Positions 51,701 to 63,127 of a stretch of 64,000 bases of DNA are shown piece after piece. Source of the DNA: Seriola aureovittata (taxonomy: Eukaryota; Chordata; Actinopteri; Carangiformes; Carangidae); contig NC_079384.1 of the NCBI RefSeq assembly GCF_021018895.1, forward strand, positions 9,108,140 to 9,172,139, given 5' to 3'. Below the pieces are notes generated by a model. That model ran no database searches. It was given only the letters and a program-made list of their open reading frames with translations, and was not told the origin of the DNA. The translations under genes were made by a program, and so were the position numbers. The first letter of the stretch is position 1. Each line of letters starts with the position of its first letter.

Positions 51701-54694
51701 TTTGGAGGGTAAATGGGGTTGTTGCGTCCCTACCAATGTTGAGACCAAAACTACACCCTTGCAACCAACATTTGAGTTTTGATGTATATTTGATGTGTGA
51801 ACAGGGTTTGTCTCACCACTTCGGTCGGCGGCCCCTCCCCTCATGATTCTGGCCACGATTACAGCTCCCGTTGCCTCGTCTCTCCGAATAGTCGCTCCCT
51901 GGTAGGAAAGACACGAAAATAAATCAGATTTCCAAACACAGATCTCATCTTCAGTTCACAGAGTTGATACAATCCTTTGATAGACTGGTAAAAGCTGCTC
52001 CTTTTGTGCCAGTTGGTGGCTTTTGCTGGGAAAAAAAAAAAAAAAAAAAAAAGAATCAATAACCTATTAAAGAGTAAATTACAAAACTCTGTGACTAGAG
52101 ATTCTGATACCTCATCATTGAGATCACTTCGTTTTTTGTGCTGGTAGGCTGATACGCTAGTGATCATTTGGTTACATTTCTTATTAGTGTATCATACAGT
52201 AAGGTTATGCAACCTACTTCCTTACTTTCTGACACTGGGTTTCAGCTCCATCAGTTTTAGTCAAGAGATTTTTCCTCGGTAAGTTAACAGGGATATTTTG
52301 ACATTTTGGGCAATACACTTATTCTTGCAGAGAGCTTAGCTTAGCATAAAGACTAGAAACAGGGAGAAATGGCCAATGGCCAAACAAGGTATCATGTATA
52401 GATTGTGAGCCACTACACTGGGTTGGATTATATTTGATCTCCACATGATGTAAAATAACTGATGCATTATATCATATCAGTCCCACATGTGACATGTAAA
52501 AAATCAAACCGGTAGTGTGTGAGGCTGTGACAGAACAGTGAAAGAAAAGTAGTTCAAATCACTGGAATTACAGTTTACATTCTGTCACCCCTCAGTTTAA
52601 CTGAACTATTACATTTAGCTTTCTGATGTAAGCCAGTTGCTGCAAAACTGGTGGCTCCCCAGCAGGTGCTTCTGGCAAGTTAACACCAAATCTATTTTTC
52701 GTCCTCTGCTTGAAGGATTTCCTTTAGCAGGGTTTTTATAGCATCCCACAGTGACAAATTCACACCCCAGAGCTCTCTGAAGCCTCAAAGCTGCTCCATT
52801 AAAGTAAATCCAGTTTTAAAACCCACATGAAGGCATAAGAAAAGTAGCTGCTGATGGTCTGAGGAGCTATTATTTTGCCATGTCTTCAGGTCTGAGGCGA
52901 CTCACCAGGGGTTCCTTGTTCTTCACCAGGCGAACGATCTTCACCGACTCTTCCTCCAGGTCGTCGTCCAGATCCTCTGGCAGCGGTGGCAGAATCGGGT
53001 CAAAGTTCTTTTGGGCCACCGTGTCGTGGGCTGACAGCACTGCCTGCAGGAACAATTTACAAAGAGAAACACCGATAAATGCAAAAGTTAAATAAGATTT
53101 AAATAACCGAACAACAACGTACATAAAGAAAAGGAGGAATTACATCTCTTTCACTGATTGATTTTACAAATGAGTGTTCAGGTTTCACAAGCGTCATCTC
53201 TTTCCGCTCCCCAGAAAGCCAATAACTTGAACATAATCACTTGATAAGAATAATTAGGGGCTCAGACAGCTCTGACACTGCTGTTATGAAATAGATGATA
53301 GGAAATCAGAGCAATTCAGACTGAAAGTGCAGAGAGGCAGTGGCATTTAAGATAGTGAACCACAGAGGGAATGAGAGGGTGTCTGGGTTGGAAGCAAAAG
53401 AGACACTTCTGAGCACTTATCAGATGCTCGATGTGCGATGGAAGACACAATAAATATGTGTGAGAGTCTACCTTGAGGTGAGGAGTGCTCAGCAAGAGAA
53501 GCAGCTCTCTTTCATCGTCCTCCAGTGGCCCATTCTGAAGCTCCTCTGCCAGCTGAAAATGTGAATCAGAAAATCTCTCAAGTTGCTTAAAATATTTCAA
53601 AATGTTGTCCCACATATCCTCATAAAACAAATCTAATTAAATACCAAGTAATTTCTAAAGTAGAGTATTGTTTCATATTCAGATTTAGTTTGGAGTTGAT
53701 ATGAGAAAAGGTTGCACCTACGTCCTCTGCCAGATAGGAGGCGCTGTGTAGAACGGGAGTCGGGCTCTGTTTCTCATACTGCTTCAGTTTCTCATGGATC
53801 TGTAATGAACAACAAATTAGCTACAACCAATTCTTGTATTATGAAGGGTCATTTGAGTACATTGAACAATTGCATTTTCCTTTTACTTAATATTTGTTAG
53901 ATCTTTTATTGTTAAATAATCTTTTTTATATTTATGATTAATTTACCCAATATAAACTAATGCTGTATGATGTGTGTTTTGCACAACAATGCAAGTGAAG
54001 ATGTGTCTAAGTGAAAAATGTCAATCACATTTCTTTTGTCAAAAAATAAATAAATAAATAAATAAATAAAAGAGGCTGATAATATTGTTCATGTTTTGTT
54101 CTTCATAGAAAGAAATACAGGATGTGACTGGAATTCCATTCGTTAAATGTGGTTTGTCGGCCAAGTTGTGCCAGAAATCATAAATATGAAGAAGTCACTT
54201 CTCCTCAGATATATCTGCTGTACCTTCATGAGGTAACCAAGGCTTTTCTCACTGAAGACATCTTTGAGGAAGACCAGGTCCTCTTTATGGTTGGCATCTG
54301 GGTGGAGCTGAGAGGTGAGCAGGGCCAGTGTCTCATGCAGCCCTATGAATCATAAAACCAGTCATGTATTAATCACCCATTCAAACACCTGTTGTCTATC
54401 AAGAACTAAATCAACGGCTAATGTAATGCAATTTCCTGTATGATGTCAATTTGCCTCAACCAAATACAAATATTAGAGTTAAATACTGAGATTATACCTT
54501 TTGTCATGTAAACAGATGTGGTAATCTCATAGAAAGCTTTGTTAAGCTTCTTTAATACTCTCAGTTCAAGCTCTAGTAATGTATGCTTGATATTATAGCA
54601 TGTCCATTATTTATAAGTATATATAAAGCATCAGAGAGAATGAACAAGTAGCTCGAGCATATGTCGTACCTGTGCTTGCAGACACGATGGGCAT
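21722..54694 (-). CDS. mpp3: MAGUK p55 subfamily member 3 (membrane palmitoylated protein 3)
   Basis: Scaffold protein that assembles adhesion and polarity complexes at the cell cortex. Eighteen coding exons (minus strand, 5' to 3'): 54694-54670, 54342-54224, 53799-53722, 53552-53472, 53043-52906, 51898-51817, 27925-27840, 27733-27659, 27151-26955, 26874-26810, 26308-26291, 25951-25910, 24397-24239, 24056-23976, 23304-23211, 22988-22880, 22161-22042, 21901-21722; 1749 nt, 582 residues, in frame, close to human MPP3 (585). Domains: two L27 (about 8-115), PDZ (about 136-217, binding loop EPLGATI), SH3 (about 231-295), basic [15 protein letters not shown], guanylate-kinase-like domain (about 385-575). 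As in the family, the P-loop is degenerate ([11 protein letters not shown], no catalytic lysine). The start MPIVSASTG matches the family; an AG two bases before the ATG, behind a pyrimidine tract, suggests a further 5' untranslated exon upstream. Intron 6 holds the giant repeat array. Confidence 0.95.
26291..26308 (-). other. mpp3: 18-nt microexon of mpp3 (coding exon 11)
   Basis: Eighteen bases lie between a minus-strand acceptor (CCTCAG) and donor (GTATGT). Joined to its neighbours it encodes Y-D-R-A-E-R plus the first base of a Glu codon, matching the YDxxxxKE segment of mammalian MPP3 in the SH3-HOOK linker. It is needed in this model: joining exon 10 directly to exon 12 gives TAA at the junction. 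Confidence 0.85.
27203..27370 (-). repeat. partial dispersed teleost repeat in mpp3 intron 8
   Basis: The sequence CACATTTTGGGAAATACATT, then GAAGATCGATACCACTCTCA, and later TTTCCCCGTTTTCAGTCTTTATGCC follows the order of the larger element at 60450-61010 with internal deletions. The strand given is that of the host gene; the element reads on the plus strand. Confidence 0.55.
27598..27615. repeat. 18-nt G homopolymer preceded by T9
   Basis: A run of G at 27598-27615 directly follows a T run at 27589-27597. It lies 43 bases past the donor of mpp3 coding exon 8, so the transcript carries C18. The length is likely variable between individuals and hard to sequence. Confidence 0.9.
28321..28363 (+). 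repeat. short dispersed-repeat fragment flanking the array, with an 18-bp palindrome
   Basis: AAGGGCGTAGGTTTG, nine bases, then GGTAGGGAC resembles the start of a repeat I recall from many fish genomes. It ends in the perfect palindrome GTAGGGACATGTCCCTAC (28346-28363). A related fragment lies in the opposite orientation at 51726-51760, on the other side of the array. Confidence 0.4.
29335..29575 (+). mobile_element. inserted SINE/MITE-like dispersed repeat, copy 1
   Basis: Non-array sequence starts at AAGAAAACCGG and contains GAGCCCGGTTCTGTTCAAGG, GAGGAAGTTTTTCCTCCC, CCTGTAAAGTGCTGTG and the tail AATAAAATTGAATTGAA. This order is familiar from a very common short dispersed repeat of bony fishes. 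It holds no open frame. Its flanks are array units, and the right flank matches that of copies 2 and 3. Confidence 0.7.
29985..34870. repeat. higher-order duplication in the array, left copy (offset about 8.0-8.1 kb)
   Basis: The order of unit lengths and variants here recurs at 37965-42890. Marker pairs: the translated block at 30250 recurs at 38230 (offset 7980), the ACTCTTATG deletion at 32581 recurs at 40665 (8084), TACTCTACTATG at 32851 recurs at 40935 (8084), and the block at 34172 recurs at 42261 (8089). The small offset changes reflect gain or loss of single units after duplication. Confidence 0.85.
37400..38175. repeat. local tandem duplication of about 543 bp within the array
   Basis: The block ending at 37628 (with CTATGACCCTTTTGTG and CCATACTATG variants) is repeated exactly in order, ending at 38171, an offset of 543 bases. 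It sits directly at the left border of the right-hand 8-kb copy. Confidence 0.75.
37965..42890. repeat. higher-order duplication in the array, right copy (offset about 8.0-8.1 kb)
   Basis: This is the partner of 29985-34870, with the same succession of unit variants. Beyond 42890 homology continues in rearranged form: the block at 44179-44481 matches 36649-36951 at an offset of 7530. The 42.9-43.4 kb segment matches 31.0-31.3 and 39.0-39.2 kb (TTTTAGGGCTTTTTATG at 31235, 39181 and 43213, counted at GGG). Confidence 0.85.
45461..45690 (+). mobile_element. inserted SINE/MITE-like dispersed repeat, copy 2
   Basis: This is the same element as 29335-29575 with a handful of differences (for example CCCGATTCTG for CCCGGTTCTG, GTCTTGAGG for GTCATGAGG, and a shorter GCCCGCCC run). 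Its right flank (TTATGTTTTTGTCATTTTTA then GCCTTACTAAAGTGTGAC) matches that of copy 1, so it arose by array duplication, not by a new insertion. Confidence 0.75.
47041..47270 (+). mobile_element. inserted SINE/MITE-like dispersed repeat, copy 3
   Basis: No difference from copy 2 was seen over the element. It lies exactly 1580 bases further on, as part of the 1.58-kb tandem duplication. Confidence 0.75.
51161..51650. other. AT-rich spacer with repeated ACATATATGT-type palindromes
   Basis: Beyond the array edge the sequence is very AT-rich and repeatedly shows GACATATATGTC-like palindromes (near 51169, 51494 and 51576) and related CATATAT pieces. No gene is seen. It may be a decayed satellite or simply low-complexity DNA. 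Confidence 0.5.
51700..51770 (-). repeat. short dispersed-repeat fragment, inverted relative to 28321
   Basis: The minus strand reads AAGGGTGTAGTTTTG, then GTCTCAACATT, then GGTAGGGACGCAACAACC, a pattern I recall from many fish intergenic regions. It resembles 28321-28353 in the opposite orientation. Confidence 0.5.
52288..52385 (+). repeat. partial dispersed teleost repeat in mpp3 intron 5
   Basis: TTTTGACATTTTGGGCAATA, then CTTATTCTTGCAGAGAGCTT, then AGCATAAAGACTAGAAACAG match in order the start and a later internal part of the element at 60450-61010, with the middle deleted. Confidence 0.55.
54044..54071. repeat. AAAT tetranucleotide microsatellite
   Basis: About seven AAAT units lie in the intron between mpp3 coding exons 2 and 3. 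Confidence 0.9.
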
Positions 54695-55936
54695 GGCTTC
54701 AATCATTCAGAGGAGGGTGCAGAGGGGGGAGAGCAGGGAGGGAGGGAAAGCAAATCTGGTAAATTCTCTTAAATTCTCTTCTCTACTTGTTGGCCACAGT
54801 GATAAATCACAGACGTAACTGAGAATGGGGAAAAAAAACCATAACACTCTGTATTAGGGATGAGATATGCATTTCTTTTTTTTTCTTTAAAAAAAAAGGG
54901 GGATAAATCTAAGGTTTCCTATAAATTATGATTTTATTCTAGTTTCTATTCTACAGATTTGCTGAGATTAATCTAAAACTACACAGACTTGAAATAATAG
55001 TATGGAGTATGGTTCTTTTTATTTGCACTATAGTTACATTTGAGACAGAAATTTTAAAGATAGGACAAATCATTTCCATGCTGGTAGGTGCAACAAGATG
55101 TTCAAAGACTATAAAAGCAAATATCTGATCTCTTGTGCTGCTCATAGGGAGAAGGGTGAGGTTACAAAAATAGGTTTTATTACCTTGGTGGTCACTGACT
55201 GCAGTATATTATTTCTCATTTAAAATTATGTCAAAATGTAAATATATTTTGAAAGGGGACCCGACCAGCCATGCTTTGACAGTGATGAATCAACTCATTA
55301 CTGTGCTGAAGTTTCCGTATGATAACAGCCGCTCTCATTACTGAGGCATAAAGCATTCATTTTATTTCATACTGTGTGACTGTCAAGAGGAAAGTGAGGT
55401 CAGATAATACTGACCACAATAGGATCACTCTCTGTGCACAACTCAAGAGTCTTGCAGATAATTAGTTTAATTAAACGGTGTTTGAGTTGTGTCACATTAT
55501 TCACTTCAGTGCTGTGTTGCTGCATGCAGTGAAGCATGTAGCTTCAAGCTGCCATCAATACCAGATTTTCATTACCATTATGTTTTGTTCAGAGCTTATT
55601 TTCATTAGGATCTTAGCTTCAAAATCACTCATGTACCATTGTTAGTCTCTGCTCATACTGTCTCAGCTCAAGGTTTCCCATTTCATCTCCAAACAACACA
55701 TTTCTCACCACCCTGCTCATTAACTTCCCAGTAAAGACGTGGTTTAAAGTTTTACTAGAAAAATATTAAGACTTGCTATGTGTTACTGTGACGCCAGCAG
55801 TTACAAACCATCTTTATTGTTCATCACAGGCAACAATGTAAAATATTTAGAACTGGTAAATAGAGCTAAGATTAGTCCACACAAATGACAGAAAACACTG
55901 CAATTGCAACAATTTTTGATTAAAAAGGGGCTACTT

Positions 55937-56336
55937 GTAAGTTTTGCTATTGCTACATAATCAACATTAGCATTAAAAACTGTTTACTCTCCAGTCTAAA
56001 AGAAACGTGAGTTCAGCATCAATCCTCATTCCTTTCCTTGCCAAGGGCTGTCTCCAATGATGGAAAGCAAACCTCCTGTTTTGCTCCCATTTCTATCATT
56101 TCCTTTCTTCTACTGAAGTTAGCATGCTAACCAGCTCTAGTGCCAGTCTGGCCAAACTGTCTCGCCATTTTCTGAGACAGAGTCACCGTAGGCTGCCCTG
56201 AAGAAGTAGCGCTGGTCAGAGGACGCATTATAACCTCTTGTACTGTAAACACAACGATGGCTGAAGATCTTGGCAAGACTCTTAAGTAAACAGTTGTTAA
56301 TGCTAACACTGGCTATGTAGCAATAGCAAAATTCAC
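55937..56336. mobile_element. MITE-like fold-back element with about 52-bp terminal inverted repeats
   Basis: The left end (55937-55988) contains TTTTGCTATTGCTACATA and TTAGCATTA followed by AACTGTTTACT. The right end (56285-56336) is its imperfect reverse complement (AGTAAACAGTTGTTAATGCT then AAC...CTATGTAGCAATAGCAAAA). The element is about 400 bp with no open frame for a transposase, as expected for a non-autonomous DNA transposon. Target-site duplications were not identified with confidence. Confidence 0.75.
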
Positions 56337-56469
56337 AAAATCATTTCAGATAAGGAAAATGGACAATGCATGATCATTCAGATCAAAGTGGCATAATAGA
56401 GACAGTATATTTGAATTGAATATTATTATTGTATGGCAACTATAACAAACACACTTGCTGCCTTTGTAT

Positions 56470-56655
56470 GCAAATTAAATATCTTCTTTGGGTTTGAGAC
56501 AAAACAAGCAATCTGAAGACATCACCTTGGGATCTGCGAAACTGATGAGCATTTTTCTTACATTTTTTCTGACACTTTAAAGACTTAACAAATCACTGAA
56601 AACAAAGTTGACAGATTAATTGACAACGAAAATAATCAGTAGTTAGAACCCTACC
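56470..56655 (-). repeat. partial dispersed teleost repeat (GGCTGCAACTAAC family)
   Basis: GAGACAAAACAAGCAATCTG, then AAGACATCACCTTGGGATCT, and later GACAACGAAAATAATCAGTA then GTTAGAACCCT is the reverse orientation of the family seen at 8486-8758. It is truncated at one end. Confidence 0.6.
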
Positions 56656-59128
56656 AGTGATTTAATAAAAGCCTCAGCGTGAATGTTTATTACTTTAGGT
56701 TACTATTTATAATTTGGAAGACAACTTGACTTTGCTAGTCCCTTAAAAAATATTCCAGATGTTTCACAAATGAAGGGCACAATCTTGATTTAAATTAAAT
56801 CATGAACAACATTACATTGTTCTGTGTACGTCAACTAGGATTTTCTATGTTATCTATATTCTATGTCCAGAAGCAACACAGTTAGGCAGACTAAAATGTG
56901 CCACTAAAAGGGTATCTAATATTATAACTATCCTTTATACATGAGAGGGAATAGCACTTTTCCTCCACAGCTGTCAGTAGTCACTGTGTGCACTAGTTAG
57001 ATCATCACCCAGACTCTTAATTAACAGTCTCTACAGAAGAACGTCAGGTGCACAGCCCACCTGCTGTATACCTGCTCTAACCTTCTAACTGCTCCTGGAA
57101 CTACAGGCTGTGTAGGTGGGAGGCCGAAACACCAGGCTTGAGCACTACTAACACACATCTGTGGGAGGGTCGCAGTAATAAGATGCCAGGTGAATATAAC
57201 AGTGGTGAGTGCCTGTGTATGCTCAGGCTTCATCCTACACACTATCTGCAGGATGAAGGGCATTCATGCAGAGCAGTTATCCATCACATCCATCTTTACC
57301 AGCAAAACAGTATTAACTCTATCTAGGTACACAGAGCAGAACTGGAGGTACAGCTGTATAAAATCCACTATTAAACCCAATCAAACGCCAACCCCCACAC
57401 TCGCATTTGTAAAAACAAAAGCAATAGCAACAAGCAGTGTATCTTGGTTTTTGTCTATATCTTAACCTTCCCTGCATAGCTTCACATGGCTCCTTAGCCA
57501 ACTCTCCTAAGGTAAGGACCACATTTTTGTATCCAATAACTGGAAGGACTGGAAAAGGTACTCCATTAATGGGCAAGGACAAAACACTGATTAAAAAAGA
57601 AAAGTATGAAGTAGTTGGAGACACATACAAATTACTTGACTCGAAGCAGAAATCTGCGTGGAGTCAACATGGTGGCTTATGAAAGTGAAAGTCTGTGTTT
57701 TTCACTGTGGGGGCAACATTTCTTCTTGAGTAGGAAATTACAAACCAATCCTGCAGCAGTGTTTTCTGACAAAGAAGGTATATCAGTCTGGCTCATTGTT
57801 AGACATCCACAGTTTCAACAAACACGTCAATAAACAGGAGCCAGAAGCACCTGATCAGTATGTTGGCTACGTAGCAAGCTCTCAAGCTCTCGTCAGATTT
57901 ATTCACCGTTAAGACAGATGAATGGAGACATGTATAAGCCTCATGAAACTACCATGTCAATGCTGATTATTTTTACAGAAATCACTTGTACCCAGAGACT
58001 TTCTACTTTGGCATCTCAAAGTTTTTAAAAAAACAATCACTACTTTTTTCCGTCATCTTGTGTCGTATATTCTGCCATTTCTCTCAAAAACAGCAATTTA
58101 CAATTGTCTCACAGTGATTATTTGTCATTTTCTGTCACTTGATTGTCACATTTTCCCCAGGGTGTGCTGGTAAAAACATACCAGCTGCCAAGGAAATTTC
58201 TAGTTTGGAAAAACACTGATTGAAGACAGGATGGCAACATGCCAAAGTGGCAATTAGAATAAGCAGCCAGACCACAAACAGATCTTTGCTTAACTGATGA
58301 CAAGTGTTTATAAAGTACAGGTTGGACCCATGTGTAAAATGTTGTAATGTAATGCATTTAATTGTGCCTCAGACTGCTGAGTGGTGATGAAAAACAACCT
58401 CTTTAAGCTGCTCTAAAAGAGCTATTACACATGATAATTGGCTATCTGTCTGCTCAAAGTTGCTGTTGTGGTCCATCAGCAACACATGGACGCTGATGGC
58501 ATCATTAAACACGAGAATTAAATTATCTTCCATGCAACTGACTGGAGGATGAACCGGCCATATTTCATCCATTTGCATCACTTTGTCATGTTCTGTGTTT
58601 TTCTGCTGCACTTCAGTAAATACACACGTTAACAGAGAGACCAGCATCACCAATGTCTTCGGATCTACAAATCTCGTCTGCTCTGGATCACTGCTGGAGT
58701 GTGACACGACCTCTGACCTCTTCCCATGAGTGACCCTCAATCAGGCATTGATAATAATAACCCCCAGATTGATTCAGTCTAATGCTGTACCACCATCAGC
58801 ATGCCTGTCCCTTCATTCACTCACTCAGCAGGGCATTGACCACGTAGCACTTTAAAAAAAAAAAAAATCAATTCTGCACATTATCAGGCGAGAAGTCCAC
58901 ACACTTCACCGACCCTACTGATTTACACAGCTTCAACTAACTAAACAAGCCAAAGTGTATTTATGCATGTTTATCTATCTATCTTGTCTCTGTATCAGCA
59001 GGATGTCCATGAAACTGAACAAACAGATTCACAACAAAGGCATTGCAGATGAGTTTGTAAAACTGTGACCAGATAGTGGAACTGCTGCCATTAGATCTAT
59101 CAAATCATTCAATTTCACGGAAGGAATT

Positions 59129-59132
<4 letters not shown>

Positions 59133-59177
<45 letters not shown>
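59133..59177. repeat. 45-nt A homopolymer
   Basis: A run of 45 A, ended by GGTTAAAAG. It is probably length-variable, or may be partly a sequencing or assembly artefact. No element with matching target duplications was recognised next to it that would make it the tail of a retrocopy. Confidence 0.9.
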
Positions 59178-59179
<2 letters not shown>

Positions 59180-60449
59180 TTAAAAGAAAGAGGTGAAGAA
59201 AGCTGAAAGAACATTTTTATATAGGCTACATCTTTGTGTCTTAAAAAAAAAGGCACAAAATAAATATTCGCTTAATGTGTTACAGTTAGTTGGTCATCCA
59301 GAAAACTTTAAGCCAATTTTTTCTCTCAACTTCACCGCTTCTGTAATTACTGCTCCAAGTGACCTTGAATTGTGATTAAATGTTTGTTTTCATGCATTTT
59401 CCTGGTGTTCAAATTAAATTCTAGTGTGTATTTTGCTATCTGTTGGCCATCAAACAAGCCCAGTCCACTGAGAAAACTTCAAACCATAAAGCGAGCAGTC
59501 CGGGGGTAAAACATCCTCTCACTCATCCTCTGTGCTGCCCCTGCTTTGATTCAGCTCTCCTCCCCTGCTCACTTGGCCCACGTTCCTGACCTTCTTTCTC
59601 TCCATCTCTTCCTCCCTCCACACTCTCTCTCTAATCACAAGAGGCTGAGAAGAGATTAAATCCAACATCTTTCCGCATTTTTTTTCCCTCTCTCTCACAG
59701 AGTCTATCGTCTAAATACTTAAGGTTCCCACCGGCCATATGGCGGTATTATCTAGCCTCCTTGATTTAAGACGGCAGCGCTCGCGGCTGTGTGCATCACC
59801 GAGGATTTCAATGAACACAATGGCACAGATAAGAGAGGTTTGGTAGATTAGGGGAGAAACTGAATAGCAGCAAAGATGACAGACCAATAAGAAAAAAATA
59901 ACAACTTGTATTTTTAGCAAAAAGAACTCTACCACAAATAAAAAATGAAGACTGAAGCAGTTCATTGATTAAGTGATTTAAAGAAAATTAATTGATGGCA
60001 TTTTCAATAACCCATTTATCAGGTTAAGTAATTCATCCAATAAAAAAGGGACAAATGTGTGGAGGCTCCAGCTTCTCTAATGTTATGATTAGCAGATTTC
60101 TCTCCATCTCATAGTATTACAAACCAAATCCTTGTGAGGTTTTTCATTGTTGAGACAAAAATAAATAACTAGGAAATGTGTCCTTGGTCTTTGGGAAGAT
60201 CTGATAGGCCTTTTTGGAAACTTTTAGGGTCACATTGGCAGACTGAAACCCCCTCACTAACTTAATAAATTAACTGTAATGTGGTCTTTCAATTAGATAT
60301 CATCATGCAGAAGTATTATTTCTGTGATGCACAATTCAGTTGTTGATATTATTAGACAAGGACAACACTAGTCCTTCAAAGATCTTAATCAAATATATAA
60401 TTCATTTAATTGAGTTTAATATGTTTGGAGACATCATCAGTGCAGAGCT

Positions 60450-61010
60450 TTTTTTTAGTTTGACATTTTGGGAAATAATCTTGTACTTTCTTGCTGAGAG
60501 TTTGATGAGAAGATCAATACCACTATAATGGCCATTACATATGAAGCTACACCTAGCAGCTAACCCAGTTAGCTTGGCTCAAACATTGGAAACAGGGAGA
60601 AACAGCTAACCTGGCTCTGTCCAAATGTAACAAAACCCACCTCATGGCACATCTAAAGCTCGAAAATTAACAAGTTATATCTGGTTTATTAAATTTGTAC
60701 AAAAACCAAAAGTGTAAGAACGACATTTTGCTGTTTACAAGGGGTTCTCTGCACGACTATTTTTGGCTGAGAGCAGTTTCCAGGCAGTTAGCGAAGACTT
60801 GAAGTTGCTGCTCCAAAAATAGCAAATTGTCGGTTTCTGTACATGTTAAACCAAGAAGATATAACATGTTTACATGTTTTGCTTTGAACAGAGCCAGTCT
60901 AACTGCCCCCCCCCTTTTTTCCCCCAGTGTTTATGCTAAGCTAAACCTTTCATCCTGGCGTCAGCCCCCAGTATGAGCACGATAGCAAGTTTGTAGACAA
61001 CCTAATTACT
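60450..61010 (+). repeat. large dispersed teleost repeat, nearly full copy
   Basis: Ordered blocks: GACATTTTGGGAAATAATCT, CTTTCTTGCTGAGAGTTTGA, AAACAGGGAGAAACAGCTAA, CCTGGCTCTGTCCAAATG, CAAAAACCAAAAGTGTAAGA and GTTTATGCTAAGCTAAA. I recall this as one of the commonest non-coding dispersed repeats of percomorph fishes. Shorter relatives are at 27203-27370 and 52288-52385. No open frame is present. Confidence 0.65.
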
Positions 61011-61971
61011 TTTACCTGCATGATCTTAACTCTGGTTTATTAATTTAGTTTATAGTTTGCCCCTTTACAGCATTTGCATACAGATTTTATTTAAAAATGA
61101 ATAATTCATCATTTTTGACTCCGGTTGGCAAGTTTTCCTTTAAATCACCTTGCCTCGTCAAATTAACGGAGGGAGTGAGGGAGCTGCTCAAGGACACATC
61201 AACAAGCCGGATGTCTGTTTATGTTTTAATAATTAACACTTAAATATTACACAGGAACTATTATTAAGAGTTTTGACCTTGTGGTAATCACTTGATCTGC
61301 AGGGTCTCCATCGCAGCATGGTACAACTGTCAGCTGTGTGTTCTTTATTGTTGTGTTATTGGTTTTTATCATTTTCTAATCAGGGTTTTCCCCCTGGCTT
61401 CTGGTGCTCATAAGTGTGCTCAATCATGACAACATTCCATATTCACTTCTCCTTCTCCTCTTCATATTGATCAGATGTTCTGTATCATGGAGCACTGAGG
61501 TTTGTGACTGATAGTCAAATCCTCACTGAATCGTCCATTATATGCTTTGACTGTGTTTTACACTGGTTAACTTTGTCCATGGAGGCTCTCTGGATCTTTG
61601 TCAACCATACAACATACAGCCACGAAACTTTACAGGTGTGTAGTTAAGATCATGGGTGCAATCCCATTAATATTGAGTACTCATGTAATGTAGTGGTGAC
61701 TACCAAGTGCTCATGGGTTGGAATATCAACATGTTGAAAAAACTAGGCATTAAGAAAATCTACAGTCAAGCGTGCTACTTTATTACACTGACACTGTGTA
61801 TGCAGAGCTAAACGTCGCTGTCCTCCCTCCTCACACACACAAACATGCACGTACGCCACCTGTTTGCCAGACTCATTTGCTGTTGGACGGGTCCCGAGAG
61901 GGAGACAGAGAGGGGCGAGGTCGCCAACACACTGCTGATGCCATCTGCCCACCGCTCTGCGTGCTTTTGCT

Positions 61972-62000
61972 CGTGTGTATGTGTGTGTGTGTGTGTGTGG
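61972..62000. repeat. GT dinucleotide microsatellite
   Basis: A nearly pure GT run with one interruption (GTGTGTATGTGT). The opposite-strand open frames here translate it as His-Thr repeats and are not genes. Confidence 0.9.
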
Positions 62001-62239
62001 TCCACCACCTATGATGCCACCCACATGGCTGATCCGACATGTTTGAATATGACAGATTTAATTCCAATATCCGTTAGGGAAAAAAAAAAAAAAAGTTGCA
62101 TGTTGTACATTTCCCAGTAGGATTACGATCTATGCTGTAGTAACGCCACAAAAGATTTATAGAACATCTCTCATTTCAAAAATTAAACACTTTCTATTCT
62201 CCTTACGAAGTAAAAAAATAAAAATAAAATTATACACAC

Positions 62240-62245
<6 letters not shown>

Positions 62246-62312
<67 letters not shown>
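62246..62312. repeat. TA dinucleotide microsatellite (about 33 units)
   Basis: A pure AT/TA run preceded by ACACACATATACATA, in an A-rich neighbourhood. It is able to extrude a cruciform and is likely variable in length. Confidence 0.95.
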
Positions 62313-62313
<1 letters not shown>

Positions 62314-63127
62314 CAAAAGTATTATCCAGAATGTCTGCATTTCAAAAAAAGACATTTAGACAATGAAATGTAAAAATAAAAAAAAATAAAACAAAAAAAA
62401 GAATTAATCAATTAAAAAAAAAAAGTTGAACATTATTTTCTTATGATCAACTAATCGTTACTGCTCTAATCCCAAATTAAGGACCTCTGTTTTATCTCAA
62501 CATGATAAAATAATTCTTAAATAGGTAATTCTGTCAATCACACCGTAAAAGTTACTCTTCACTTCCTTCACAGTGACCTTGAGATTCAGTTTAGATTTCA
62601 ATTGTGCTTGAATAAATGCTAGAAATAACATAAAAATGTAGTGCAGAGGAGGTCAGGAGCCAGACGGCTCTTAAGAGGCTTATGAGAAGAACATCACTTC
62701 AAAACACCTTCAACACGCCCACTCTCAGACACAGCAGGATAAAGGATCACTTCTAGGGTTGAGAGATTGAATTTGGCTCCCTGTCTGAGGAAAGGAATCC
62801 CATATTTGTGTGTGCAGACAGGCCAATGTCTCTTTTTACAAGGCAAACAAGAATTTCAACAGCCAAAACAAGTTTGGCTTATCATGATCATGTTGATAAA
62901 GTGCCAATCAGGCTGGTAGGAGGGCCAAGCCTTAGAGGCTTTTGACTGGTGGCTAATGTTAAACTCCCTCTGAACTCATAATGATATGTGTAAATGCACA
63001 GAAAAACAGGGTTTAAGAGGGGACAATCCTGGCCACAAACATGTGAAAGGCTCCCACGCTCCACACATGGGAGCAAGACACCAAGACTCAGAGACGCAGA
63101 GTGACTAAAAACGATGCAACCACATCG

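Noticed and set aside
58369..58740. Minus-strand 123-codon open frame
   Set aside because: No recognisable domain, no splice partners and no repeat-protein signature. The length is compatible with chance in this composition.
59133..59177. A45 run as the tail of a processed pseudogene or LINE
   Set aside because: No coding remnant precedes it and no target duplication was found. It is treated as a simple homopolymer.
61743..62024. Open frames with His-Thr or Cys-Val repeats
   Set aside because: Translation of a GT/CA microsatellite.
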